From Methylobacter luteus IMV-B-3098 (GTDB lineage: Bacteria > Pseudomonadota > Gammaproteobacteria > Methylococcales > Methylomonadaceae), in NCBI RefSeq assembly GCF_000427625.1, contig NZ_KE386569.1:4479120-4543119 (forward strand): DNA of 64,000 bases. Reading direction: 5' to 3'. Below, one piece after another: positions 18,779 through 26,668 of this stretch. The notes under the pieces are model-generated. The model saw only the letters and a program-made list of their open reading frames with translations. It ran no database searches and was not told where the DNA came from. The position numbers were made by a program, and so were the translations under genes. Each line of letters starts with the position of its first letter. Position 1 is the first letter of the stretch.

Positions 18779-18819
18779 AATAGCAGGAATTCCTGCTATT
18801 TAATTGCTGGATATCCAGC
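18779..18819. repeat. Two adjacent perfect palindromes
   Basis: A 22-bp perfect palindrome at 18779-18800 (centre GGAATTCC) is followed six bases later by a 14-bp palindrome at 18806-18819 (GCTGGATATCCAGC). They could be protein-binding sites or hairpins. Confidence 0.7.
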
Positions 18820-18925
18820 TAAAAAGCCGAATATTTCTAAACGATTGTGAGCGCCATCATGAGCGCCAAGGTCAAGAAAGGACACGGTTTAGGGGCTTAT
18901 TGTGAGCAGGAGTATCGAAACGGCA

Positions 18926-19085
18926 GCCTAATGATTCTCAACAGTTCATTCTAGTATTGGCGCGGCTTTGACGCCCATTTTCAACAGAATAACGCAACAG
19001 AATAGCCGAATGATTGTGAACGCTTGGTTCTAGGATTGGCGCGCTCTGTAATGCCATTATGGACGCGAATAAAGCAACAGAAAAA
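18926..19085. repeat. Imperfect tandem direct repeat, about 80-bp period
   Basis: Unit 1 (18926-19004) and unit 2 (19005-19085) share blocks: a GCC-AATGATT start, TTCTAG-ATTGGCGCG in the middle and AAAGCAACAGAA-like ends. A third unit begins at 19086 and a degenerate one lies near 18826. No coding frame spans them. Confidence 0.55.
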
Positions 19086-19366
19086 GCCGAGCATGGTTCG
19101 CGGCAGAACTAAGTCCGTATGCGGCATAGGATTCGATTTCAGGCGGTTTTAGTGCGTAGCTTAGTACGCAAGTATTCCGCTCAATCCGATGAACCGCAGC
19201 ATATCAGAATTGATTTATTGCCCCAATATCCTGATTTTGTTAAATTTCCTGATATTATCGGCGCAAGCTCTACCCCTGCACTATTGACCGTTTTACTTTT
19301 GGCGACTATGCTTATATTGCACTGTACAAACAGTGTCGGGCGTGAGAACCCGTTTATATAGGCAGC

Positions 19367-19391
19367 ACAGCGCCTTACATGGCGTTTTTTT
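19367..19391 (+). terminator. Short hairpin with T run
   Basis: CGCC (19371-19374) pairs with GGCG (19381-19384), followed by seven T. It could end a short leader RNA. Confidence 0.5.
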
Positions 19392-19557
19392 GTGTCCGCA
19401 GTTTTGTGGGCATATCCGTTTTATTGTCCATTCTGTTATGACTGGCTTGCTTGGGACAGCTCCGGCTGGATCGCTCTATATAACGATTTCTCACACCCAT
19501 TTAAGCCAGTCGCCAAAGTTGGCGGCGTTATTCAACCCAAGAACAAGAAGAACCGCT

Positions 19558-19851
19558 ATGAATACAGAGACAAAATTAAACCCAAACTTTAGCCACCGTC
19601 TAGCTGGCCTGGATGAAGAAGCAACGCCGCTTAATTTATCAGACTCTATTGATACATTGGCGTTACAGGCCGATAGCATGCTGGCATTGATTAGCGATCA
19701 ATTTGTTAATGACGATGACGAGCCGGTAAAAATGTCTGACGAAATTATGTATTGGTCTTTAGAGTCAGTGAGGCAGATGGTTAAGGATATGCGGTGCATT
19801 GTTGACGCATATCACGAAGCAAACAGACAGGCAGCAAGGGAAAACGTATGA
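19558..19851 (+). CDS. Small acidic satellite protein
   Basis: A 97-aa acidic, helical protein with no motif I recognise. The ATG at 19558 is chosen because the upstream part of the frame overlaps the leader/terminator region. Its stop overlaps the next start by ATGA, so two small genes form an operon ended by the terminator at 20117-20143. Function unknown. Confidence 0.6.
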   Translation: MNTETKLNPNFSHRLAGLDEEATPLNLSDSIDTLALQADSMLALISDQFVNDDDEPVKMSDEIMYWSLESVRQMVKDMRCIVDAYHEANRQAARENV

Positions 19852-20087
19852 TTGCCGATATTAGTCCGAAACGCGAACGAGAGTTTTCAGCCTTATGGAA
19901 TGAAGGCAGATTTGAAAGAATTCATAGCATTACCTTTGAGGGCTATTGCGTTTTAAGCCGGTTACTTGAGAAATGCGAATCAACTGAGGATGCAAAACTG
20001 ATTGAGTGGGCTTTGCCAGCAATCAAAGCCGAACTTACCGATATGAATACCTTTAGGGCAGCAAAGACAGCAGGCGCGGAAGCATAA
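19848..20087 (+). CDS. Small satellite protein
   Basis: A 79-aa, largely helical protein coupled to the preceding gene through an ATGA overlap. No known domain is visible. A terminator follows. Function unknown; probably a regulator or adaptor in the element's life cycle, by position only. Confidence 0.6.
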   Translation: MIADISPKREREFSALWNEGRFERIHSITFEGYCVLSRLLEKCESTEDAKLIEWALPAIKAELTDMNTFRAAKTAGAEA

Positions 20088-20116
20088 CACTAAAGAGCAA
20101 TAATCCTTCATCAATC

Positions 20117-20143
20117 AAGGCTGGCTAATCACCGGCCTTTTTT
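20117..20143 (+). terminator. Rho-independent terminator
   Basis: AAGGCTGG (20117-20124) pairs with CCGGCCTT (20132-20139) with one G-U pair, followed by T to 20143. Confidence 0.75.
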
Positions 20144-20193
20144 GTTTCTGGATGCGGAAAAACTCCGCTACTAATTCCCCGATTCGGGGTAAT

Positions 20194-20220
20194 TAAAAGG
20201 ACGACATACCGACCTTTTTA
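20194..20220 (+). repeat. Hairpin repeat, copy A
   Basis: AAAAGG and CCTTTTT arms enclose ACGACATACCGA. It matches copy B at 20565-20590 apart from a few changes in the loop and one length difference. Short palindromes CCCCGATTCGGGG (20177-20189) and CCCCAATGGGG (20221-20231) flank it. Confidence 0.55.
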
Positions 20221-20322
20221 CCCCAATGGGGGAATATTAAATTTTAGCCGGGGTATTAATGCAAAATCCCATGATTCCGGTTAATATCAGCCAATAGGAT
20301 AAACAGTATAAACAGGACATTT

Positions 20323-20529
20323 ATGGCCGAACAAAGAAAATCAGGATACTGCAAAAATTGCAAAAAAGACGTGATCGTATTCAGGCCCGGAACAAATCAC
20401 ATACTGCATTTGCTGATTAGTATTGTAACCATGGGCGTATGGTTGATTCCGTGGTTTCTCCATTCAATAAAAATAGGCGGCTGGCGATGTCAAACTTGTG
20501 GTTCAAAATCAGTAAACAGTATTAAGTAA
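20323..20529 (+). CDS. LITAF-like zinc-ribbon membrane protein
   Basis: A 68-aa protein with CKNCKK (about 9-14), a hydrophobic stretch (HILHLLISIVTMGVWLIPWFLHSI, about 25-48) and CQTCGS (about 55-60). CxxC pairs flanking one hydrophobic segment are the arrangement of LITAF-type proteins that lie on a membrane surface. AGGAC precedes the start. It is the last gene before the right end and sits between copies of the same hairpin repeat, so it looks like a cargo cassette. Confidence 0.7.
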   Translation: MAEQRKSGYCKNCKKDVIVFRPGTNHILHLLISIVTMGVWLIPWFLHSIKIGGWRCQTCGSKSVNSIK

Positions 20530-20564
20530 TCCCGGCATATTTCACTACCATGGCAGAGGGTAGC

Positions 20565-20590
20565 TAAAAGGACGGCATATCGCCCTTTTA
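20565..20590 (+). repeat. Hairpin repeat, copy B
   Basis: AAAAGG...CCCTTTTA is similar to 20194-20220. Together the two copies bracket the LITAF-like gene. A further hairpin follows (20606-20613 with 20637-20644). Confidence 0.55.
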
Positions 20591-20723
20591 CGACCTAAGC
20601 AATACTTAGCCCCAATTCCGATAAAAGGGGCTAATTCCCACCTTTAGCCGACGCAATATTGCATTGGCCTCACAAGTCTGGAATCTATTTAAATCGCTAC
20701 GAGATTCACGGCACAGTATCGGG

Positions 20724-20923
20724 CCGCCATTGGCGGATGGATTCAACAGCAGGAAATTCTGCATAAATGTAGAGTTTAGTAGCCGCGCCAGACAGAGCGG
20801 TATTTTTGCGTTTCCGAAAAATCGGTAGCGGCAAGGATGCACTAACTCGATGCCGCCTTTAGAGATTCCCACCATTGGTGGATAGCAGGAAATCCTGCCA
20901 TTAATCAATGCCCGATAAATCGG
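20724..20923. repeat. Duplicated three-hairpin module near the right end
   Basis: The same order of short palindromes occurs twice. Module 1: CCGCCATTGGCGG (20724), GCAGGAAATTCTGC (20749), CCGAAAAATCGG (20814). Module 2: CCACCATTGGTGG (20869), GCAGGAAATCCTGC (20885), CCGATAAATCGG (20912). Arms change in compensating pairs, which favours conserved structure. The long minus-strand frame across this stretch is not credible as a gene. Confidence 0.55.
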
Positions 20924-20946
20924 CAACAAGTGCGGCATTTTTTTAG

Positions 20947-20968
20947 CAAGTGCGACAAAATTGCGACA
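20947..20968 (+). repeat. 22-bp internal repeat, candidate integrase arm site
   Basis: This is identical to 9655-9676, with two TGCGACA copies, 84 bp inside the right attachment repeat. Confidence 0.6.
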
Positions 20969-21051
20969 TTTTCTGCAATAAGAAACTGAAGCACATAGTA
21001 AGCTATTGATTATATTTATACTATTTACTAAATGACTAATTAAATTGTCGG

Positions 21052-21068
21052 ATAAGTAGTCATACGAA
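21052..21068 (+). repeat. Right attachment site repeat (attR)
   Basis: This is identical over 17 bp to 9533-9549, in the same orientation, with different flanks. Chromosomal lipoprotein genes begin about 130 bp to the right. Confidence 0.75.
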
Positions 21069-21202
21069 TTTTCTCCTGCTCTATTCTGAGTATAAATGAT
21101 TGCATCTATGTCATGAATTGAGGGAAAACTCATGGAATGATGTTCAGCATTTCCTTCCTTCATCTGGAAATTTTTCTAAGCATGAATTTAAGGAGAATAT
21201 TA

Positions 21203-21592
21203 ATGACACATGAATATCAACCATTTAACCCATCCAAGCCCTTGCTACTGCTGTCTGCTATGTTCCTGCTGGGCGGTTGCGAAGGTAATCCCCCTGTCGA
21301 CAAAATCTCCGCCGCGGAACATGCCTTTAATCAGGCCAATGTAGACGGCGGCGATAGGTATGCTCCGTTAGAGATGCGAATCGCCCATGAGAAACTGGAT
21401 CAGGCCAGGGCGGCAATGTTCGAAGAGCATTACGAAAAAGCCGCGGCACTGGCCGATGAAGCGATGATTAGCGCCAATCTGGCTGCCGCAAAAATTGATT
21501 CTGCAACATCCACGAAGAAACTGGAAGAGTTAAAGAAAAGCATCGGCTCATTACGCCAAGAAATAGGGACTCAGCAACAGATGCAAAGATAA
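21203..21592 (+). CDS. DUF4398 lipoprotein
   Basis: A 129-aa lipoprotein: signal peptide with lipobox LLGGC (Cys about residue 25), then the DUF4398 helical hairpin (AAEHAFNQANVDGGDRYAP, then EMRIAHEKLDQARAAM) and a coiled-coil C-terminus. AAGGAG precedes the ATG at 21203; upstream extension is not needed. It pairs with the OmpA-like gene 73 bp downstream, which has the same N-terminal domain; such pairs are taken to sit in the periplasm at the cell envelope. Confidence 0.8.
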   Translation: MTHEYQPFNPSKPLLLLSAMFLLGGCEGNPPVDKISAAEHAFNQANVDGGDRYAPLEMRIAHEKLDQARAAMFEEHYEKAAALADEAMISANLAAAKIDSATSTKKLEELKKSIGSLRQEIGTQQQMQR

Positions 21593-21665
21593 AATGAAGG
21601 TAAATAAACAATCAGGCGGCTGTTCTTGAGCGTTAGGTAGTTAACCTTGATTAAGGAGTAACACT

Positions 21666-22451
21666 ATGTCAACTAAAAAGTGGAATGCGGCTTCAGTTTA
21701 TTGCAAGGCAGGAATTCTAATAGGGAGTGTATTAATGCTGGCGGGGTGTGCCTCAGAGCCGCATAGGGGATTAGAGGAAGCAAGGCAGAATCTGAACCAG
21801 ATCAAACAGGACCCGAAAATTGCCAGTAATGCGCCTGTGGCCTTGTACGATGCCGAGCAGGCTCTCAATAGGGCCCATGATGCCTGGGAAGATGACGACG
21901 ATGAAGAATATGTTGATCATTTGGTTTACATGGCAAATCAGAATATAAAAATTGCCGAGGCAAATGCCCAGGAAAAGATAAGCCATGATGAGTTTGAAAG
22001 GTTAAGCGATAAAAGTAAGCAAATGCAACTGGACGCCAGAAAAAAAGAGCTTGAGGAGTTAAGGGCACGGCAAACCGATCGCGGCATGATGGTCACTATG
22101 GGGGATGTGCTGTTTCAGACAGGCAGGGCCGATCTCAAGCCGGGTGCGTTGCAGAACCTTTACCGGTTGGCATCCTTTTTGAAAGAAAATCCCAAGCGCA
22201 ATATCATGGTTGAAGGGCATACGGACAGTGTCGGTTCAAGCCAGAGCAATCAGCTTCTGTCTGAAAGGCGTGCCCACTCCGTGGCAAACTTTCTCATTTC
22301 CAACGGCGTGGACAGTTCGCGTGTAACCGATGTCGGTTATGGCGAAGAGTATCCTGTCGACACCAACAGCACCGCAGCCGGACGTGCAAATAACCGGCGG
22401 GTGGAAGTCACTATCTTGAACGAAGGCGAACAGTCCAGGCTGAGACGTTGA
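21666..22451 (+). CDS. OmpA-family lipoprotein with DUF4398 domain
   Basis: A 261-aa lipoprotein (lipobox MLAGC). It has an N-terminal DUF4398-like helical region (about 30-130) and a C-terminal OmpA peptidoglycan-binding domain (about 140-255) with the motifs VEGHTDSVGSSQSNQLLSERRA and the conserved NNRRVEV near the end. It should tether the outer membrane to peptidoglycan. AAGGAG precedes the start. Likely co-transcribed with the preceding lipoprotein; a bidirectional terminator follows. Confidence 0.88.
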   Translation: MSTKKWNAASVYCKAGILIGSVLMLAGCASEPHRGLEEARQNLNQIKQDPKIASNAPVALYDAEQALNRAHDAWEDDDDEEYVDHLVYMANQNIKIAEANAQEKISHDEFERLSDKSKQMQLDARKKELEELRARQTDRGMMVTMGDVLFQTGRADLKPGALQNLYRLASFLKENPKRNIMVEGHTDSVGSSQSNQLLSERRAHSVANFLISNGVDSSRVTDVGYGEEYPVDTNSTAAGRANNRRVEVTILNEGEQSRLRR

Positions 22452-22473
22452 TGATTTGGGTGAAATCTGCGTT

Positions 22474-22501
22474 CCTGCGCCGGTATTATTGCCGGTGCAG
22501 G
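22474..22501. terminator. Bidirectional terminator between convergent genes
   Basis: A 10-bp stem with one G-T wobble (22474-22483 with 22492-22501) and an 8-nt loop lies in the 56-bp gap between two convergent stops. Confidence 0.6.
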
Positions 22502-22507
22502 GATTGC

Positions 22508-25189
22508 TCATTGCCTTAAATCCTTAACCACGCGCACGACTTCATTGTCGCCGGGAATGGCTTCGATGCTGAATCCCAGTTTTCTCATCAGTGACAGCAT
22601 GGGTTCATTGATTGCCAGTACCTCGCCTTCAAAAAAAGACATGCCTTTGTATTTGGCCGCCTGCATCAAGGTCTTCATGATGCGGGTGCCTATGCCCAGG
22701 CCCTGGCAGTCATCGGAGACCACCAGCGCAAATTCCACGGAGTGGCCGTCGGGATTCATCATGTAACGGCCTACTCCCAGTTCGGCGGGCATGTTGTCAT
22801 GATCGGTGATAGCTACAAAGGCCATTTCACGGTCGTAATCGATCTGCGTAAAGCGCACGATCATCTCCGGTGTCAGTTCCTGCAACGATTGCATGAAGCG
22901 GAAATACTTGGTGCGCTCCGACAAGCGATGTACGAAATCCTTTTCCATGTCCGCGTCTTCGGGGCGAATAGGGCGGATGGTGATGTTCATGCCGTTGGCC
23001 AATTGATAATGCTGGGTCAATTCATGCGGATAGGGATGAATCGCCATGTGCGAGTAGGGCATGAGCTGATGAGAGACTTCGGCCTTGATACGGGCATCCA
23101 CGGCCATGACGCCGTGCTCGTCGACGATCAGCGGATTGATGTCCAGCTCCAGAATTTCCGGCAGTTCGCTGACCATGATAGAGATATTCAATAACACATC
23201 AACCAGGGTTTTCATATGGGCCGGCGGCAACTGGCGGAAAGCCTGCAAGTACTTGGCCGCCTTGGTTTTGGCAATTAGATGCTCGACCATATAGGCATTG
23301 AGCGGCGGCAGCGCGACGGCGGTGTCCTGCATAATCTCCACCATGGTGCCACCTAAGCCGAAACTGATGGCGGGTCCGAATACCGGGTCTCTGACCACGC
23401 CGATCATCAGTTCGCGACCGCTGGGCGAGCGGAACATCGGCTCAACCGTCATGCCGACTTCAGCAATCTCGGCGTGTTGGCGTTTGATGGCTGATTCCAT
23501 TTCGGTGAAGTTGCGGGAAACGTCCAGGGCGCTGTTGATATTCAGCCTGACGCCGCCGATATCAGATTTATGGCTGAATTCGGCCATGTTGACTTTCAAT
23601 ACCACCGGAAATCCCAGGGTTTCCGCGGCAATCATGGCATCCTTGGCGCTGGATACCTTCACGGTTTGCGTGACCGGAATATGGAAGGCCGCCAGTATCG
23701 CTTTCGACTCCTGCGTTGTTAAAATTTGCCGGCCTTCCGACAGCACACGCTCGATAATCAGCCGCGCGCCAGCTACATCGGGCAGCGCCAGCTCATCAGA
23801 AGGCGAAGGGATTTGCTTGAGCAGGATCTGGTTGCGGCTATAAGTCGCTAAAAACGAAAAGGCATCGACCGCGACTTCCGGCGTATTGAAGTGGGCGATC
23901 TTGCTGTTATCGAACAGGTTCCGGCCTTCCTGCACGCGCGCACCGCCCGTCCATGAAGCCAGAACAGGTTTCTGACTTGAGCTGGCGCCCTCGATAACGT
24001 ACTGGGCGACCTGGGTAGGATTCGTCATGGCCTGCGGCGTCAGAATAACCAGCACGCCGTCGATGTTTTTGTCTTTCAGGCAGATATCCAGCGCCTGCTT
24101 GTAACGTTCGGGCGTGGCATCGCCGAGAATGTCGATAGGATTGGCATGCGACCAGTGCGCCGGCAATACCGCGTTCAATGCTTCCAGACTGGCCGGGTTC
24201 AGCTCGGCCATCTTTATGCCGACATCCTCGGCGCGGTCGGTGCTCATGACGCCGGGGCCGCCGGCGTTGGTAATAATCGCCAGCCGATCCTGACGGACTA
24301 TGTAATTATTGGCCAATACGCGCGCGGCCGAAAACAGCTCGGCGATGCTATAAACCCGGACGACGCCTGCCCGCTCGATGGCCGCGTCAAAGACATTATC
24401 GCCGCCGACCAGCGCGCCGGTATGCGACATAGCCGCCTTGCTGCCCGCCTCATGGCGGCCGGACTTGATCAGGATAACCGGCTTCAGGCGCGCGGCGGCT
24501 TTCAGACCGCTTAAAAAGCGGCGGGCATCGCGTATGCCTTCCACATACATCAGAATGCCGGTTGTTTTGGCATCCATGGCCAGATAATCCAGCACTTCAC
24601 CGAAGTCGACATCGGCGGCTGCGCCCATCGAAACGACCGTGGAAAAACCGATGCCCTGGGATTTGGCCCAGTCCAGAATGGCTGTGCAGACGGCGCCCGA
24701 TTGCGACAGCAGCGCCAGGCGGCCGTCTTTGACCGTGCCGTCGCCAAAGGTTGCATTCAGATGGCTGCTGGGCCGGATGATGCCGAGGCAGTTCGGCCCT
24801 ACGATGCGTATGCTGTAACGGTGTGCGATATCGAGCACTTCCTGTTGCAGTCGTCTGCCTTCAGGGCCCAGTTCACCGAAGCCCGCTGTTATGATGATGA
24901 CCGAGGCGACGCCTTTCTCGCCGCATTGGCGCATGATGTCCGGCACAGAGGCGGCCGGTGTCGCAATCACGACCAGATCCAGTTCTTCGGGAACGGCGCT
25001 CAGATCCGGATAGGCTTTTAAACCCTGCATCGTTTCCCGTTTGTTGTTGACCGGATACAGCCCGCCTCTGAAGCCCGCTTCCTGCATATTGAGCAACAGG
25101 CGATAGCCGACGCTGTTCTCGCGACCGGATGCGCCCACGATAGCTACTGTCTTGGGCGTGAAAAAAGGGCTTAGATAATGAGGTCCCAT
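22508..25189 (-). CDS. pat: Protein lysine acetyltransferase, acyl-CoA synthetase/GNAT fusion (Pat type)
   Basis: A 893-aa protein. In order: NDP-forming acyl-CoA synthetase CoA-binding domain (TVAIVGASGR near the N-terminus), CoA-ligase/flavodoxin-like domain with SHTGAL (the region of the catalytic His in active ADP-forming synthetases), ATP-grasp domain (about 480-700) and a GNAT domain (about 730-885, acetyl-CoA loop QGLGIGTRIM). Pat enzymes acetylate and turn off acetyl-CoA synthetase. ATG 25189 has GGAG upstream; a longer frame lacks a site. Because the His segment is kept, synthetase activity is possible. Confidence 0.85.
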   Translation of the reverse strand: MGPHYLSPFFTPKTVAIVGASGRENSVGYRLLLNMQEAGFRGGLYPVNNKRETMQGLKAYPDLSAVPEELDLVVIATPAASVPDIMRQCGEKGVASVIIITAGFGELGPEGRRLQQEVLDIAHRYSIRIVGPNCLGIIRPSSHLNATFGDGTVKDGRLALLSQSGAVCTAILDWAKSQGIGFSTVVSMGAAADVDFGEVLDYLAMDAKTTGILMYVEGIRDARRFLSGLKAAARLKPVILIKSGRHEAGSKAAMSHTGALVGGDNVFDAAIERAGVVRVYSIAELFSAARVLANNYIVRQDRLAIITNAGGPGVMSTDRAEDVGIKMAELNPASLEALNAVLPAHWSHANPIDILGDATPERYKQALDICLKDKNIDGVLVILTPQAMTNPTQVAQYVIEGASSSQKPVLASWTGGARVQEGRNLFDNSKIAHFNTPEVAVDAFSFLATYSRNQILLKQIPSPSDELALPDVAGARLIIERVLSEGRQILTTQESKAILAAFHIPVTQTVKVSSAKDAMIAAETLGFPVVLKVNMAEFSHKSDIGGVRLNINSALDVSRNFTEMESAIKRQHAEIAEVGMTVEPMFRSPSGRELMIGVVRDPVFGPAISFGLGGTMVEIMQDTAVALPPLNAYMVEHLIAKTKAAKYLQAFRQLPPAHMKTLVDVLLNISIMVSELPEILELDINPLIVDEHGVMAVDARIKAEVSHQLMPYSHMAIHPYPHELTQHYQLANGMNITIRPIRPEDADMEKDFVHRLSERTKYFRFMQSLQELTPEMIVRFTQIDYDREMAFVAITDHDNMPAELGVGRYMMNPDGHSVEFALVVSDDCQGLGIGTRIMKTLMQAAKYKGMSFFEGEVLAINEPMLSLMRKLGFSIEAIPGDNEVVRVVKDLRQ

Positions 25190-25312
25190 GGTGGCTCCGG
25201 TGACAATATGAAAAAGAACCGAAATGTTACCATTTTGCGCTTCCAGGCCAACCAAATTTTAGTGGCAAGGGCTGAGGGCGGGCCAAAATGGTACACTGGT
25301 CTTTTTGAATGA

Positions 25313-25900
25313 ATGATGGTTATGTTGACACGTTTGATCTCAAAGTTATTCATGGCCGCGCTGTTTGGCCTTGTTATGTCCGAGCCCGTATTCGCGCATG
25401 CCGGAGAGCATCACAGCCAGAACTGTTTTATTGACGTAGGCGATACCAGGCTTCGGGTGAGCGGCTACCAGTTTCAGCCGGGGCTGGAGAATGAGCATTT
25501 TTGTCGTGTTTTTCCTGAACTCGGGCAGATCATTATCGCGGTCGAGCCACTGGAAGAAGGGCTGGAAAACAGCCAGATCGCGCTGGAATTGCTGGAACTA
25601 TCTTCATGGTCAGACTGGCTTTTAAATGCCGAAAAGGCTTTTACCGTTATCAAGCAGCAGCCCGCCAAACAGTTCGGGGCGGGGCTTGTTTCGATTCAAC
25701 AAGCCATCCGTCAACGCGGCGTTCATGCCTTGAAAGTGATCATACAGGATGAGTCAGGTCATCTTCGGCATCAGTACTTTGTATTTTTAGTGGGCGTTCC
25801 GGTCAATAAAATACTGGCGGTTCTGGCCGGCTTAGTAATGCTGGGATTGGGTTTTATCTGGAGCCGGAAAATAGCGGCGGGGGGAGACAGGGCGGCTTAG
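25313..25900 (+). CDS. Exported membrane-anchored protein with N-terminal His
   Basis: A 195-aa protein with signal peptide (cleavage likely VFA-HAGEHH), a 130-aa periplasmic domain and a C-terminal membrane segment (about 167-186). The mature N-terminus would start with His followed by HH three residues later, a layout seen in copper-site proteins; two cysteines lie in the first 50 mature residues. Start uncertain: ATG at 25313, 25316 or 25322, none with a strong site. No family recognised. Confidence 0.6.
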   Translation: MMVMLTRLISKLFMAALFGLVMSEPVFAHAGEHHSQNCFIDVGDTRLRVSGYQFQPGLENEHFCRVFPELGQIIIAVEPLEEGLENSQIALELLELSSWSDWLLNAEKAFTVIKQQPAKQFGAGLVSIQQAIRQRGVHALKVIIQDESGHLRHQYFVFLVGVPVNKILAVLAGLVMLGLGFIWSRKIAAGGDRAA

Positions 25901-25932
25901 GTCGCCCCACAGATAAGGTGCGTGCAGTGTAG

Positions 25933-26018
25933 GTGCGAATTCATTCGCACTGGATAGAGCCGGTACACGAGCGTTTGTCCCGGGTCGAATACCCTAAAGG
26001 GCACAAGTGAATTCGACC
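25933..26018. repeat. Two nested hairpin repeats with GAAT(T)C arms
   Basis: GTGCGAAT/ATTCGCAC (25933-25950) and GGTCGAAT/ATTCGACC (25983-26018) lie between two genes. They look like dispersed intergenic repeat units. Confidence 0.5.
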
Positions 26019-26034
26019 TTACAACTACGCAACA

Positions 26035-26664
26035 TCAGTTAATCAATAGTAAGGCACGATAACGATCCAGATCTCTCACCGTATCAAGATCCCACTGCTC
26101 CCTCAATTCATAATGGCGTAGCTGCAATTGATCGATGTGGGCGCGGGTTTGCGCTAGAACCTTCGATGTGCCCCAGATCATGCCGGTAAACAATTCGGGG
26201 CAGGGCCGGTTAAGGCCGATCAAGACATAGCCACCATCTTCGGCGGGCGCCAGAACCAGATCCTGGTCCTCACGCAAGGCTTTTATGGCTTCTTCCAGAT
26301 CGGATTCAGTTAATGACGGGCAATCACAGCCCATGAGCAAGGCGTGCGGATAAGCAGCCAGCGCCGATTCGAAAGCCAGATGCATGCGCTCGCCCAGACC
26401 GGTGCCCTGTTGCTGCTTCAGCTCCAGGCGATAAGCGGTCGCCGAGGCGGTGAAAAAGCCATGATCGATAGATGGCGCGCACCAGAGTTGCACGGGGCAT
26501 AATCGGCTTTGCGTCGCCAGTTTCAGCGCTCTTTTGGTAAGTTGAACATGAACGTCGGCCGCTTGTTCAGCGGTCAATGCCGGCGTTAATCGGGTTTTAA
26601 CCTGGCCCGGAACCGGCGCCTTGCAGAAAACCATTAATACAGTATCGGGGTATTTGTATGTCAT
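26035..26664 (-). CDS. TIGR04282-type transferase of arsenosugar cluster
   Basis: A 209-aa nucleotidyl/glycosyltransferase-fold protein: FCKAPVPGQVKTRL near the N-terminus and MGCDCPSL (D-x-D metal region, about 105-112) are typical of the family annotated as arsenosugar (rSAM/selenodomain-associated) transferase 1. It is last in a three-gene minus-strand operon with the TIGR04283-type protein and a sterol-desaturase-like protein. The radical SAM partner arsS lies 7 kb upstream. Exact reaction not known. Confidence 0.82.
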   Translation of the reverse strand: MTYKYPDTVLMVFCKAPVPGQVKTRLTPALTAEQAADVHVQLTKRALKLATQSRLCPVQLWCAPSIDHGFFTASATAYRLELKQQQGTGLGERMHLAFESALAAYPHALLMGCDCPSLTESDLEEAIKALREDQDLVLAPAEDGGYVLIGLNRPCPELFTGMIWGTSKVLAQTRAHIDQLQLRHYELREQWDLDTVRDLDRYRALLLIN

Positions 26665-26668
26665 TGAA

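Larger units (their letters stand above)
18417..19557. other. 1.1-kb repeat-rich region of the element
   Basis: This region is mostly non-coding. A 51-aa frame at 18581-18736 lacks a convincing ribosome site. The stretch holds palindromes (18779-18819), imperfect tandem repeats (18926-19085) and a terminator-like hairpin at 19367-19391. The layout between terminator and small gene recalls the immunity/leader RNA regions of P4-like elements, but no known RNA was identified. Confidence 0.4.
9533..21068. mobile_element. Integrated 11.5-kb P4-like satellite element
   Basis: The limits are 17-bp identical direct repeats (9533-9549 and 21052-21068). Inside are a tyrosine integrase next to the left end, AlpA-like regulator, P4-type primase-helicase, candidate iteron origin, tape-measure protein and several small genes. 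Second direct repeats of 22 bp lie about 100 bp inside each end and could be integrase arm sites. No capsid, portal, terminase, sheath/tube or baseplate gene is present, so it would need a helper phage or is decayed. Whether the ends still excise is unknown. Confidence 0.8.

Noticed and set aside
18926..19085. CRISPR array
   Set aside because: Only two to three diverged units of 80 bp, no short identical repeats with unique spacers and no cas genes.
19119..19361. 80-codon plus-strand frame in the satellite
   Set aside because: No site before the start, repeat-derived sequence, ends before a terminator-like hairpin; more likely a leader region.
20606..21163. 185-codon minus-strand open frame near attR
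   Set aside because: It runs through the duplicated hairpins, the 22-bp repeat and attR, has no ribosome site and reads unlike a protein.
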